A stretch of 64,000 nucleotides of DNA from Phormidium tanganyikae FI6-MK23 (GCA_019359175.1 JAHHHU010000002.1:310001-374000); one strand, 5' to 3'; positions 46,266 to 55,013 are shown, counted from the first letter of the stretch. Numbers and translations: made by a program. The notes: a model not told the origin generated them from the letters alone.

Positions 46266-47107
46266 TGCACTTATCTCTGCTGCTCATTTCTGTAAGTGTT
46301 GCGATCGTGTTTCGGTTTGCGTGGAAAGCGAGATCTTCGGATTGGAATACTCGCTGGCAGTGGGCGTTGGGGGCGTTTCTATTTTCGCCGCTGTTGTTGA
46401 TGACCAGTGCGATCGCGATTCTCTGTATGGGCCCTCGCGGTCAAATGGTACGCGCTTGGGAAGGGTGGGGGAGTTATGGAATTGCGATCGTATTCCTAAG
46501 TTTAGGAACAGTTCTCTTGATTCAGTTGGCAATGCAGGCACAGCGATCGCTTCAGAAGATCCATCAATTGCCACCAGAAACGATTCTTTCAACACCTGTA
46601 CGATTGATAGAGCAATCGACTCCGTATATTGCTCAGATCGGGTTATGGAATCCTGAGTTAGTGATTAGCGAAGGGCTGTTAGACACGCTAGATGAAGCAC
46701 ATTTGCAAGTCGCTCTAACACACGAAAAAGCACATCGCCATTATCGAGATACCTTCTGGTTTTTCTGGTTGGGTGGATTGCGCCGCTTGACTGCATGGTT
46801 GCCGAATACTGAAGCGCTTTGGCAAGAGTTGATTCTGCTCAGAGAACTCCGCGCCGATCGATGGGCAGCACAGCAAACCGATGGATTGTTGTTAGCAGAA
46901 GCATTGTTATCGATCGTGTCTGCATCACAAGTTGAATCTGAACCTTGGATAGCAGCGTTGAGCGATTCCGCACCTCAAACCCGGTTAAATGAGCGAATTG
47001 ATGCGCTATTAGATGAATCGGAGTCTTTGCCAGGAAAGAGCTTTGCGGTCTGGATTTGGTTATCGATCGTATTGATTCCGCTGTGCGTCGTCCCGTTTCA
47101 TTTCTAA
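46265..47107 (+). CDS. M56/BlaR1-like membrane metallopeptidase lacking the sensor domain
   Basis: A 280-residue membrane protein with about four membrane segments. The zinc peptidase motif HEKAH is at 153-157, and the third ligand is probably E194 in ELRADRW. Unlike BlaR1 and MecR1 it has no penicillin-binding sensor domain after the last membrane segment, so the signal must differ. It is coupled to the BlaI-type repressor. No beta-lactamase gene is adjacent, so the regulated target is unknown. Confidence 0.87.
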   Translation: MHLSLLLISVSVAIVFRFAWKARSSDWNTRWQWALGAFLFSPLLLMTSAIAILCMGPRGQMVRAWEGWGSYGIAIVFLSLGTVLLIQLAMQAQRSLQKIHQLPPETILSTPVRLIEQSTPYIAQIGLWNPELVISEGLLDTLDEAHLQVALTHEKAHRHYRDTFWFFWLGGLRRLTAWLPNTEALWQELILLRELRADRWAAQQTDGLLLAEALLSIVSASQVESEPWIAALSDSAPQTRLNERIDALLDESESLPGKSFAVWIWLSIVLIPLCVVPFHF

Positions 47108-47112
47108 CGTAA

Positions 47113-47297
47113 AGTTCAACCAGTTTTCTCGCTTCGTTTAGAACTGCTTCAGCCCCCTAAATTCCCCATTCTGGGGGACTTTGAGAAACGGGGCTTTCGA
47201 GATATATGCAAGGATTTTTTGAGTTTCAAAGTCCCCAAATTTGGGGGATTTAGGGGGCACGATCCGATGGCAACGAAGCGAAAAATTTCGTCGAACT
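47113..47297. repeat. Imperfect inverted-repeat element related to the MITE-like copies (185 bp)
   Basis: Ends carry AGTTCAACCAGTTTTCTCGC and, inverted, an AGTTCGACGAAATTTTTCGC version, both followed inward by TTCGTT and then by CCCCCTAAATTCCCC or CCCCCTAAATCCCCC. The core has a second nested hairpin (AAAGTCCCC with GGGGACTTT). It shares core and TCGCTTCGTT subterminal motif with the 135-bp elements but has different termini. It also lies where a terminator for the M56 gene would be expected. Confidence 0.65.
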
Positions 47298-47343
47298 CAT
47301 ATCCAATTTGAAAATTCAGCGTTGCGGGGTGTGCTGCCTCACC

Positions 47344-48399
47344 CTAGCGCGTTTGCTGCAATTTCTCAGCAATATATTCACCCACCGCAGTTTCAGAGCA
47401 TTTTTCTTGCCACCAGCGTAATGCTGCTTGATGTTTGCTTTCTAAAAGTTCTCGATCGCTTAATAGTTCCAACACTACTTTCATTTCACGCCAATCTCTG
47501 ACTTGAATTGCAGGTGACCCATCGTAGAACCACCGTGGAGGTAAGCTTTCTGTGATGATTAAACAACCACATCGCATCGCCTCAAAAAATCGAAACGTCT
47601 CAAACGAAGTTCCGCGTGGCACAAGGCAAACTTTTGTATTCATCATTTTCTCAGAATAGCTTTTCGCATCTGCACTTTTTGTCGGATCGTAGCTAACCAC
47701 AAAACCTTCAGTTACAGATAACTCAACGCTAATTTCAGGTTGAGTTTTTTTGATGCGATCGATATTCGCTAACATCTGACTGCGAGAAAGACTTTTTGGG
47801 GTTTTTATCCAATACTTCAATGACCATTTAGAACGAGGTCGATGAACAACGCTACCCGCAAAAAACACATCAGTACCACGCTCAAGAATCGGCTTGACTG
47901 GCAACTCAACTAAGTTGCTATAACCCAGTGGGATATCATAAATTGGCGAAGTTTTTCTGCGTCTCAATCTGTAGAATGAATGGTTTATCCATCGAGATGA
48001 ATTAACAATTTGATTTCCAATAAACTGCGTGAACGTCAACAAGTTTAGATAAGAAGGTTGCAGTAGATTGAATCCAGAGCTCGAATTGATTCCATAGCAT
48101 TTAAAAACGGCTCGTACTTTGTGAAAGTATTTTGGAATTCGACTCCATTCATCACCGATCACAACTGCAACAACATTCTCACCATACGAAGGAAGACGAT
48201 CGATATCTCGCGTGAAATAAAACACAAGATTCTCAATTTCTAATTTCTGCTGCATTGCTTCAAAGACTTTGCCGAAATACTCTCCACAATCTCCACCCTG
48301 AAAAGCTTCGTTAGATTCTGGGGGATTCCAAGCGATCGGCTGTGCATCTGACTCCAATCTCAAATTCCAGATATAAAACTTGTTCGGTGAGCTAGGCAT
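47344..48399 (-). CDS. Exostosin-like glycosyltransferase
   Basis: About 351 residues. The C-terminal half shows the exostosin/GT47-type block: KVCLVPRGTSFETFRFFEAM, RCGCLIITESLPPRWFYDG and IQVRDWREM. A central FFAGSVVHRPRSKW resembles the start of the donor domain. The frame extends to a TTG at 48435 that overlaps the upstream gene; the ATG at 48399 is the more likely start. Role: probably transfer of a sugar to an exopolysaccharide. It is adjacent to a glycosidase-like gene on the same strand. Confidence 0.78.
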   Translation of the reverse strand: MPSSPNKFYIWNLRLESDAQPIAWNPPESNEAFQGGDCGEYFGKVFEAMQQKLEIENLVFYFTRDIDRLPSYGENVVAVVIGDEWSRIPKYFHKVRAVFKCYGINSSSGFNLLQPSYLNLLTFTQFIGNQIVNSSRWINHSFYRLRRRKTSPIYDIPLGYSNLVELPVKPILERGTDVFFAGSVVHRPRSKWSLKYWIKTPKSLSRSQMLANIDRIKKTQPEISVELSVTEGFVVSYDPTKSADAKSYSEKMMNTKVCLVPRGTSFETFRFFEAMRCGCLIITESLPPRWFYDGSPAIQVRDWREMKVVLELLSDRELLESKHQAALRWWQEKCSETAVGEYIAEKLQQTR

Positions 48400-48418
48400 A
48401 AATTTCTTATTCGTACTC

Positions 48419-49693
48419 TTAGATCGACAATTCAACGATTAGAATATGATCTGGAACTGCAAGCGGAATTGAATTAGCCGAACCGAAACTCTGAATCGGA
48501 GAAGCGCTCTGAAGCGGAGCATATAGTTTAGCGGTTCTCACTCTGTTAGGCAGTTTGAGAATGAGATTCCGATTTGGATTTTTAAGCTCAATTTTTTTGT
48601 CACGATTCCAACAGCTTTTCGCTTGCCAAATCAGCAAATCAAATGTGCCATTGCCTTTCTGAAGCAGCAGTGTTTCAATGTTCGCTGTATCTCCGCTCAA
48701 ACTGTAGTTTAATTTTGAAGGAGAGAAGCTTGTACTCTTATCGTCAAGAACAGAAATAAAATTTTTAAGCGACTGATAAGCGAGTTTTTCTGAAAGATTT
48801 TGGCGCAATAATCCCCACTTTGCTCCATCTCCTCCATCAACCATTTGAAACAAGGTTGTTTTCGGAATGCCGCGCTTAAAAAACCAAGCAAACATTCGAG
48901 GGCTGTACTTCGCTTGCACTGTTTCACTCGGCTGATTCCATCCAGATTCGGTTGCCCAAACTTGCCGACTCGAACTTGTTTTTTGGGCTTCTCGAATCCA
49001 GACATCCACATAACGTCCATTTGGCGGAGATTCATCCCAGAAACTCTCTGGTCTTAGCTCTCCAGCGTAAGGATGAATATTTGCTCGATCGACAGATTGA
49101 CTAACATTCAACAGATTCTTATAGGTATCAAATGGAGATGCCATTGAAGGGCCAAGAATCGGCAGAGACTTCATACTAGGTCGCGATCGAATCTGACGCG
49201 CCATCTCAGTCGTATAGTTTCGCAGCGTATTCCATTTGTTGCGATCGCCTGTGGCATCGTATTCGTTCGGACCTTCGATCGCGATCAGTTCATTTTCGTA
49301 GCCGCGATAGCGATCGAGACTCTGCTTAATTCCGTTCGTATCAAGTACGCCATCTTTGCGCGTATCTATCCAGCCAATGCCTTTTAGACCATAGTTCTTG
49401 AACGAATTCGCGTGGTATCCTCGATAAAATCGCACTCCCAATCGCTTGATCTTCGTCAAGACTGCATCGGGATTTTGCCCTTCTGCGCCCCCACCTGATG
49501 TCACCCAGAAATGAGTCGCAACCCCGATACTTTCGACAAAATCGTTGGCTCGAACCGCGCGTTCTACATTCGCACTACTGATCGGCGTAACGGCGAGTCC
49601 GAACGCAAGCATACAAAGAACGCCCAAGCCGAGTAGACGACGTTGAACAGAGAAGTCAGCAATCCGAAGCCAGATCTGTTTAAGCTTTATCAT
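48419..49693 (-). CDS. Glycoside hydrolase-like (clan A TIM barrel) exported protein
   Basis: About 424 residues after a membrane anchor or uncleaved signal (LGLGVLCMLAFGLAVTPISS). The barrel carries two candidate catalytic glutamates in the classical clan A places: IAIEGPNEYD (acid/base, Asn-Glu) and VWATESGWNQP (nucleophile). A beta-sandwich-like C-terminal part follows (about 320-424). The family number cannot be fixed by eye. A longer start at ATG 49759 is possible. Together with the downstream exostosin-like gene it suggests modification of a surface polysaccharide. Confidence 0.72.
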   Translation of the reverse strand: MIKLKQIWLRIADFSVQRRLLGLGVLCMLAFGLAVTPISSANVERAVRANDFVESIGVATHFWVTSGGGAEGQNPDAVLTKIKRLGVRFYRGYHANSFKNYGLKGIGWIDTRKDGVLDTNGIKQSLDRYRGYENELIAIEGPNEYDATGDRNKWNTLRNYTTEMARQIRSRPSMKSLPILGPSMASPFDTYKNLLNVSQSVDRANIHPYAGELRPESFWDESPPNGRYVDVWIREAQKTSSSRQVWATESGWNQPSETVQAKYSPRMFAWFFKRGIPKTTLFQMVDGGDGAKWGLLRQNLSEKLAYQSLKNFISVLDDKSTSFSPSKLNYSLSGDTANIETLLLQKGNGTFDLLIWQAKSCWNRDKKIELKNPNRNLILKLPNRVRTAKLYAPLQSASPIQSFGSANSIPLAVPDHILIVELSI

Positions 49694-49813
49694 CGTTTGA
49701 AAGCAATCAAGGCGCTTAGTCAGCGATCTTAGCAGGATTCGATAGTTTGCAACTCGCATATGGAGAATAATACGATCGTAGTTCCATAGATGGATTCTCG
49801 CGTTTCACTGTTC

Positions 49814-50206
49814 CTAAAGAGAACTGATGAGATTTACGACTCGTGTTTTCACTTCGTCTCGTACTCGTCGAAAAACGTCGATCGACTCTCCCTCCGGATC
49901 ATCCAATTGCCAATCTTCAAACACCTCTCGTAATACCCATTCTTTCGGTAAATTAACCCCACATCCGCAAAGCGAAATTACCACATCATAAGCTTCCGGC
50001 TCAAATTCACTTAGCGCCTTAGAAGCTTGATGGCTGACATCAATTCCGATTTCTGACATGACTTGAAAGACGATCGGATCAATCTGACTCGCTTCGAGTC
50101 CTGAGCTAGTCACGGCAACTTTATCTTTTCCCAAAGCTTTCGCGAATCCTTCTGCCATCTGCGATCGACGAGAGTTCTTCTTGCACACAAACATCACTCG
50201 TTTCAT
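49814..50206 (-). CDS. arsC: Arsenate reductase, Synechocystis ArsC type
   Basis: A 130-residue low-molecular-weight phosphatase-like arsenate reductase. The P-loop CKKNSRRS starts at C8, and the redox pair C80 and C82 lies in SLCGCGVNLP, the same arrangement as in Synechocystis ArsC, which uses glutathione and glutaredoxin. It reduces arsenate to arsenite in the cytoplasm. It overlaps the upstream aquaporin gene by four bases, so arsenite export through that channel is the evident partner step. Confidence 0.94.
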   Translation of the reverse strand: MKRVMFVCKKNSRRSQMAEGFAKALGKDKVAVTSSGLEASQIDPIVFQVMSEIGIDVSHQASKALSEFEPEAYDVVISLCGCGVNLPKEWVLREVFEDWQLDDPEGESIDVFRRVRDEVKTRVVNLISSL

Positions 50207-50901
50207 CCAACCATCTCCTTAAATTCATTAGAAAGATACCGATAAACCAAAACTGCTAACTGTGCGCCCAAAATCGGTGCAATCCAGTACAGCCAATGAT
50301 GTTGCCAGTTCCAACTCACCAGCGCAGGCGCAAACGATCGAGCAGGATTCATACTTGCGCCCGTGATTGATCCCATACAAGCCGCTTCCAAACCGACCGT
50401 TAAGCCGATCGCAATTCCAGCAAAACCGATTGGGGCACGTCGATCTAAACCTGATCCCAAAATCACTAGCATCAAAATGAAAGTCAGAACTGATTCTAGA
50501 ATGAACGACTGTTGCCAATTTCCATTCAGTGGAAGGGTTGCACCTAAATCCGCCACAACACCAAACGATAGAACGAGCAGTATCGATGCTGTCACTGCGC
50601 CTAGAACCTGCGCCAGAATGTATGGCAAAACTCGATCGCTTTTGAAAAATCCACTACTCCAAAACGCCAACGTCACTGCTGGATTAAAATGTGCGCCGCT
50701 GATATGTCCAAGACTGTAAATCAATGCCGCCACGATCGCGCCAAATACAAAGCTGACTCCAAGATGCGTCACTGCACCTTGACTCACATGATTTACAATC
50801 ACAGCCCCCGTTCCCGCAAATACCAGCGCAAATGTGCCAATGAATTCTGCAAGAATTTCTCTTGAATGAATTGCGATCGACGATCGCTTCTGTTTCTTCA
50901 T
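50203..50901 (-). CDS. aqpS: Aquaglyceroporin (MIP family), arsenite channel candidate
   Basis: About 232 residues with six membrane segments and both NPA boxes (HFNPAVTLAFW and SMNPARSFAPAL). It takes the place that the ArsB pump holds in Synechocystis. In Sinorhizobium meliloti the homologous AqpS lets arsenite leave down its gradient after reduction by ArsC; the same role is inferred here from the aqpS-arsC/arsR layout. The frame begins at a TTG in the operator; the ATG at 50901 is the likely start. It is divergent from arsR. Confidence 0.88.
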   Translation of the reverse strand: MKKQKRSSIAIHSREILAEFIGTFALVFAGTGAVIVNHVSQGAVTHLGVSFVFGAIVAALIYSLGHISGAHFNPAVTLAFWSSGFFKSDRVLPYILAQVLGAVTASILLVLSFGVVADLGATLPLNGNWQQSFILESVLTFILMLVILGSGLDRRAPIGFAGIAIGLTVGLEAACMGSITGASMNPARSFAPALVSWNWQHHWLYWIAPILGAQLAVLVYRYLSNEFKEMVG

Positions 50902-50919
50902 ATTGATCAAAATCAATAT
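50900..50919. promoter_or_regulatory. Inverted-repeat operator at the aquaporin start
   Basis: ATATTGAT and its exact complement ATCAATAT are separated by four bases (CAAA). The repeat abuts the aquaporin start codon in the 63-bp divergent region, and an ArsR-type repressor is encoded opposite. Binding is inferred. Confidence 0.65.
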
Positions 50920-50947
50920 TCTTAAGCATCGATATTCTGGCAGAGCG

Positions 50948-50965
50948 TATTGATATATGTCAATA
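50948..50965. promoter_or_regulatory. arsR: Second inverted-repeat operator at the arsR start
   Basis: TATTGA and TCAATA flank a six-base spacer directly before the arsR start. It shares the TATTGA half site with the first operator, which suggests autoregulation. Confidence 0.55.
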
Positions 50966-51303
50966 TGAAAGCTATGAAACGATCGACAACTCCTCTTCCC
51001 TGCTGTCCGCCTTTACTTAGAGGCAAACTCACACCCGACGAAGCGACGCAGTTAGCCGTAATCTTTCGGGTATTGGGTGAACCTGCGCGTTTGCAACTTT
51101 TGAATCTGATTGCAGCTCAACCGACTCAAGAAGTGTGTGCCTGTGAGCTAGTCGAGACATTAGGACTCGCACAGCCTACTGTGAGTCACCATCTTAAAGT
51201 AATGTACGAAGCAGGCTTGTTAGAAAAAGAGCGCCGCGGAACTTGGATTTACTACCGGATTGTGCCGGAACGACTTACAGCATTGCGAGATGTGCTGTCT
51301 TAA
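50965..51303 (+). CDS. arsR: ArsR-family metalloid-responsive repressor
   Basis: About 112 residues of winged-helix repressor. The recognition part reads LAQPTVSHHLKVMYEAGLL, preceded by the metal-site-like EVCACELVETL with two cysteines; a further CC pair is near the N-terminus (TPLPCCPPLL). Arsenite binding to the cysteines would release the operators. The frame opens at a TTG at 50950; ATG 50965 or 50974 are the credible starts. The 3' end overlaps convergent lpxD by four bases. Confidence 0.92.
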   Translation: MKAMKRSTTPLPCCPPLLRGKLTPDEATQLAVIFRVLGEPARLQLLNLIAAQPTQEVCACELVETLGLAQPTVSHHLKVMYEAGLLEKERRGTWIYYRIVPERLTALRDVLS

Positions 51304-52334
51304 GATTCATCCAGGCGTTTCTGAATCTGTTTAATCGTCTGATACATTTCGTGTAACCGACTGTATAGGATTGAAGATCTCAAGAACGCTTTATGTTCAA
51401 GAGCGGGATAGCCTGACATCGTTTTTCCAGGTTCTACACTGGCAATAATTCCTGCTTTTGCGGAAGCGATCGAGCCATCGCCCATTTTCGATTCATTCCC
51501 GACTCCGACCTGTCCCGCTAAAATTACACGATTTCCGATCGTCGAACCGCCCGCAATTCCCACCTGTGCCGCAAACGCGCAGGCTTCACCGACTTTCACA
51601 CCATGTCCAATCTGGACTTGGTTATCGATCTTCGTATTGCGTCCGATTCGAGTTTCTCCGACTGCGGGACGATCGATCGTCGAATTACATCCCACTTCGA
51701 CCCCATCTTCCAACACCGTGTAGCCTGACTGTTCCATTTTCAGCCAGCCTTCGCGAGTCGGCACAAAGCCAAACCCTTCTGAACCGATGACCGCACCTGC
51801 ATGAATCACACAGTCTGCACCGATTTGCGCTCGTTCGTGGATCACGGATTTAGCATGAAGAACAGTACGATCGCCAACGCTAGCACCCGGATAAATGATC
51901 ACACCCGGATGAATACAAACGCGATCGCCAATCTTAACGCCAGAGTTAATCACAGTGTAAGCACCAATGAAAACATCAGCACCAATCTGAGCCGAAGGAT
52001 CGATCACTGCGGTCGGATGAATCTGAGGCGAAGGTTTGTAGGGTTGGTAAAAAAGCGCGATCGCTTGAGCAAACACAAGACGCGGCTGGGGTGTAATGAT
52101 CCAAGCTAGATTGAGATCGATTGCGGCTGCTTGTAACTTCTCATTTGCAGGTAAAATCACTGCGCTTGCTTGAGTCACTTCCAGTTCTGCGAGATATTTC
52201 GTGCTTTCTGCATAAGTGAGCGTGTTCGGAACCGAATCTGCGATCGCGCTCACGCCCGCAATTTCTAAATCTGGCGTTTCACTGCTGCTCGTTACCAATT
52301 TACCTAACTTTTCGACCAGATCCTTGAACTTCAT
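51300..52334 (-). CDS. lpxD: UDP-3-O-acylglucosamine N-acyltransferase
   Basis: A 344-residue trimeric left-handed beta-helix acyltransferase that adds the second acyl chain in lipid A synthesis. The N-terminal uridine-binding domain (1-100) precedes many hexapeptide repeats (for example IHPTAVIDPSAQIGADVFIG), and the catalytic His lies in IDNQVQIGHGVKVG. The ATG follows the rlmD stop immediately, with GGAGG before it, so translation is coupled to rlmD. Its presence shows a lipid A pathway. Confidence 0.94.
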   Translation of the reverse strand: MKFKDLVEKLGKLVTSSSETPDLEIAGVSAIADSVPNTLTYAESTKYLAELEVTQASAVILPANEKLQAAAIDLNLAWIITPQPRLVFAQAIALFYQPYKPSPQIHPTAVIDPSAQIGADVFIGAYTVINSGVKIGDRVCIHPGVIIYPGASVGDRTVLHAKSVIHERAQIGADCVIHAGAVIGSEGFGFVPTREGWLKMEQSGYTVLEDGVEVGCNSTIDRPAVGETRIGRNTKIDNQVQIGHGVKVGEACAFAAQVGIAGGSTIGNRVILAGQVGVGNESKMGDGSIASAKAGIIASVEPGKTMSGYPALEHKAFLRSSILYSRLHEMYQTIKQIQKRLDES

Positions 52335-53729
52335 TCACACCTCCACCCGTTTCAAAAAAGCTGCACACTCCACATGAGCGGTCTGCGGGAAAAAGTCCGC
52401 AGGTTGAACTCGTGTGAGTTGATAAGCGTTGTCTGCACACAGCAATTTTAGATCCCGCGCGAGTGTTGCCGCGTTACAACTGACGTAAACGATTTGTTTA
52501 GGTTTCTGTTGCCGTAGTGTTTCCAAAACACTTGCGTCACAGCCTTTACGCGGCGGATCGAGCATAACTAAATCCGGTTGAACGGAGAGCGATCGTAAAA
52601 CCGTTTCGACGGCTCCGATTTCAAACGTGACATTCTCGATTCCGTTTAGCGTCGCGTTTTGCTGCGCTTGCTCGATCGCTTCGGGTTGGATTTCGATCCC
52701 GATCGCAGTTTTGACTCGTTTCGCGATCGGTAGAGTCATTGTTCCAATGCCGCAATACGCATCGACGAAAATTTCATCGCCCTGTAAGTCCAACTCTTCC
52801 AAGATGTTCAACATCAACGCTTCAGCCTGTTCGGTATGCACTTGGAAGAACGTATCCGCTCGAATGTGAAAGGTCAAACCCGCAAATTGTTCGCTGAGAA
52901 AAGGTTGACCCGCGATGCAATAGGTTTCTGCGCCAAAGATTGCATTTGTGCGATCGGGTTGCAGATTCACTGATACGCCAACCAGATTCGGATAGCGTTG
53001 CAGCCATTCCTGCGCCTGAGCTTCCAAATTCGGCAACTCCGGATCAGCCGTAACTAAGGTAAGCAATACTTCACCCGTCCGCTGTCCAACTCTCAGAGAT
53101 AGATGCCGTACTTGTCCCCGATGATACTTCTCATCGTAAACTCGCCATCCTTGCTGCTGAATATCCTGTTTCACCTCAGCCAAAAACGGATTCAACCGCT
53201 CATCCTGAATCGGGCATTGATTCAGATTCACAATTTGATGCGTTCCTTTTTGGTAATAGCCTGCTTGCACTTGTCGGTGTTGCGACATTGCCAATGGATA
53301 CGCGGCTTTGTTGCGATAGTGCAGCGGTTCGCTGACGTTGAGAACTTCATCGATCGACACTTGCTTAAATCCACCAATCCGCTCTAATGCCTGAACGACT
53401 TGATTCCGTTTCGCCTCGCGCTGATATTCATAATCGACGTGCTGCCACTGACACCCGCCACACTTATCCGCCACAATACAACCCGGTCGAATCCGATGTG
53501 GAGACGCTTCGATCAGTTCATACAGCTTTGCGTGAGCGAAATTCGGCTTGACGTGCATCAAACGGACTAGAGCGCGATCGCCCGTCACGGTATCGGGCAC
53601 AAACACAACGCGCGATCCCGCTCGTCCAACGCCATCACCTCGATCGCTTAAATCCGTGATCGTCACTTCGATCAGTTCGCCTTGTTTCCATGTGGTATCA
53701 AACGAAACTGTCTCTAACTCTGAGGGCAC
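52335..53729 (-). CDS. rlmD: 23S rRNA (uracil-C5)-methyltransferase, RumA/RlmD family
   Basis: A 464-residue SAM-dependent enzyme. A TRAM domain (about 10-65) is followed by an Fe-S cluster region (CIVADKCGGCQWQH plus a later Cys in LNQCPI). The methyltransferase domain has the SAM motif FVDAYCGIGTMTLPIAK, the DPPRKGCD loop and the catalytic Cys in IVYVSCNAATLARDL. Whether it modifies U1939, U747 or both (RlmCD type) cannot be decided by eye. It is directly joined to lpxD. Confidence 0.92.
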   Translation of the reverse strand: MPSELETVSFDTTWKQGELIEVTITDLSDRGDGVGRAGSRVVFVPDTVTGDRALVRLMHVKPNFAHAKLYELIEASPHRIRPGCIVADKCGGCQWQHVDYEYQREAKRNQVVQALERIGGFKQVSIDEVLNVSEPLHYRNKAAYPLAMSQHRQVQAGYYQKGTHQIVNLNQCPIQDERLNPFLAEVKQDIQQQGWRVYDEKYHRGQVRHLSLRVGQRTGEVLLTLVTADPELPNLEAQAQEWLQRYPNLVGVSVNLQPDRTNAIFGAETYCIAGQPFLSEQFAGLTFHIRADTFFQVHTEQAEALMLNILEELDLQGDEIFVDAYCGIGTMTLPIAKRVKTAIGIEIQPEAIEQAQQNATLNGIENVTFEIGAVETVLRSLSVQPDLVMLDPPRKGCDASVLETLRQQKPKQIVYVSCNAATLARDLKLLCADNAYQLTRVQPADFFPQTAHVECAAFLKRVEV

Positions 53730-53781
53730 AACAATTTACCAATTTTTAGGTCTGTTCTATTCTGACGTTTGTTTGGCAAAT

Positions 53782-54915
53782 CTACCGCACATAAGCCAGT
53801 TTAGATTTCTCTAAAACGTTCTCATAATAGTTCTGCAATTGCTTCGTTGCCGCTGACCAGCTCCAGCGTTCTGCTTCAGAACGGGCGTTTTGTCTGAGTG
53901 TTTCGCGTTCTTCGGTGCGAGAGAGTAAGAATTGAGTCGCAGCGATCGCGCCCTCCTCATCAGTTGGATCAAACAAATACCCATTCACGCCATCTTCGAC
54001 AATATCGGGAATGCCGCCCGATCGTGCTGCCACAACCGGACATCCCGCCGCCATCGCTTCAAGTAAAACGAGTCCGAGTGTTTCAGTCCGAGAAGGAAAC
54101 ACAAACGCATCCGAGGACGCAAACGCAGACGCGAGTTCTTGACCACCGAGATAGCCCACAAAATTCGTATTCGTTCCGGCGAAATGCTTCTCTAAAGTTT
54201 GGCGATTGGGTCCGTCGCCGACTAATGCCAGCCGAGCATCGGGAATCGATTCGAGGACGGTTTTAATCCGATCGACTTCTTTTTCCGCAGATAATCGTCC
54301 AACATAGAGCAACAAAGGCGCTTCGGGATGACCTTGAGAAAGACGCGATCGCATTTCTAAACTCGCTAAATGCGGCTGAAACGTCTCAGTATCAACCCCT
54401 CGCTGCCAAAGATTCACCCGCTCGATTCCATGCTCTGTCAACGTCTGTATCATTGCAGTTGACGTACAAAGATTGATCTCAGCTTGGTTATGTCCCGCTT
54501 TGAGCAATTCCCACAGAACGCCTTCTAATGCTCCTAAACCATAGTGCTGAAGATACTCTGGCAAATGAGTGTGATAAGACGCGACTAATGGAATGCTGTA
54601 GAGCTTACTGTAAAACAGTCCTGCTAATCCCAAAACAGCAGGATTCACAATATGAATCAGATCAGGTTTGAAACGAGAAAGTTCATCCCCGATCGCAGGT
54701 CGCGGTAATGCTAACTTCAACTCCGGATACAACGGCAGCGGAAATCCTGAAACGCCATAGATCTTTGCGCCTTTGTACTCGGTTAAACCTCCATCGGGCG
54801 AGAAGATCAGCACTTCGTTACCCTGTCTTTGAAGGTGATCAACAGTATGCTTTAACCGAGTCACGATACCATCAACTTTCGGAAGAAACGTTTCTGTAAA
54901 TAGAGCAATTCGCAT
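53782..54915 (-). CDS. sqdX: Sulfoquinovosyltransferase (SQDG synthase), GT4 family
   Basis: A 377-residue retaining GT-B transferase that moves sulfoquinovose from UDP-sulfoquinovose to diacylglycerol, making the thylakoid sulfolipid SQDG. Segments TETFLPKVDGIVTRL, VASYHTHLPEYLQHYGLG, YVGRLSAEKEVD and FVFPSRTETLGLVLLEAMAAG (with E-x7-E) match SqdX. The upstream gene on the same strand is sqdB, which supplies the donor. A strong terminator lies between the two genes, so sqdX may have its own promoter. Confidence 0.93.
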   Translation of the reverse strand: MRIALFTETFLPKVDGIVTRLKHTVDHLQRQGNEVLIFSPDGGLTEYKGAKIYGVSGFPLPLYPELKLALPRPAIGDELSRFKPDLIHIVNPAVLGLAGLFYSKLYSIPLVASYHTHLPEYLQHYGLGALEGVLWELLKAGHNQAEINLCTSTAMIQTLTEHGIERVNLWQRGVDTETFQPHLASLEMRSRLSQGHPEAPLLLYVGRLSAEKEVDRIKTVLESIPDARLALVGDGPNRQTLEKHFAGTNTNFVGYLGGQELASAFASSDAFVFPSRTETLGLVLLEAMAAGCPVVAARSGGIPDIVEDGVNGYLFDPTDEEGAIAATQFLLSRTEERETLRQNARSEAERWSWSAATKQLQNYYENVLEKSKLAYVR

Positions 54916-54971
54916 ATCGCTAGGCAGACTTAAACATTATATTGTGTGAGTTAGGTATCTTACCTGACCCC

Positions 54972-55003
54972 AAAAAAAGCGATGATCTTAAAACCATCGC
55001 TTT
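54972..55003 (-). terminator. Rho-independent terminator between sqdB and sqdX
   Basis: On the minus strand AAAGCGATG and CATCGCTTT form a stem with a ten-base loop, followed by a run of T residues. It begins about ten bases after the sqdB stop. Confidence 0.8.
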
Positions 55004-55013
55004 CTCAGTTCAA

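Noticed and set aside
46159-46656. 165-codon frame overlapping the BlaI and M56 genes in another frame
   Set aside because: Both overlapped genes are clear family members and occupy the region fully; the extra frame has no homology or start signal.
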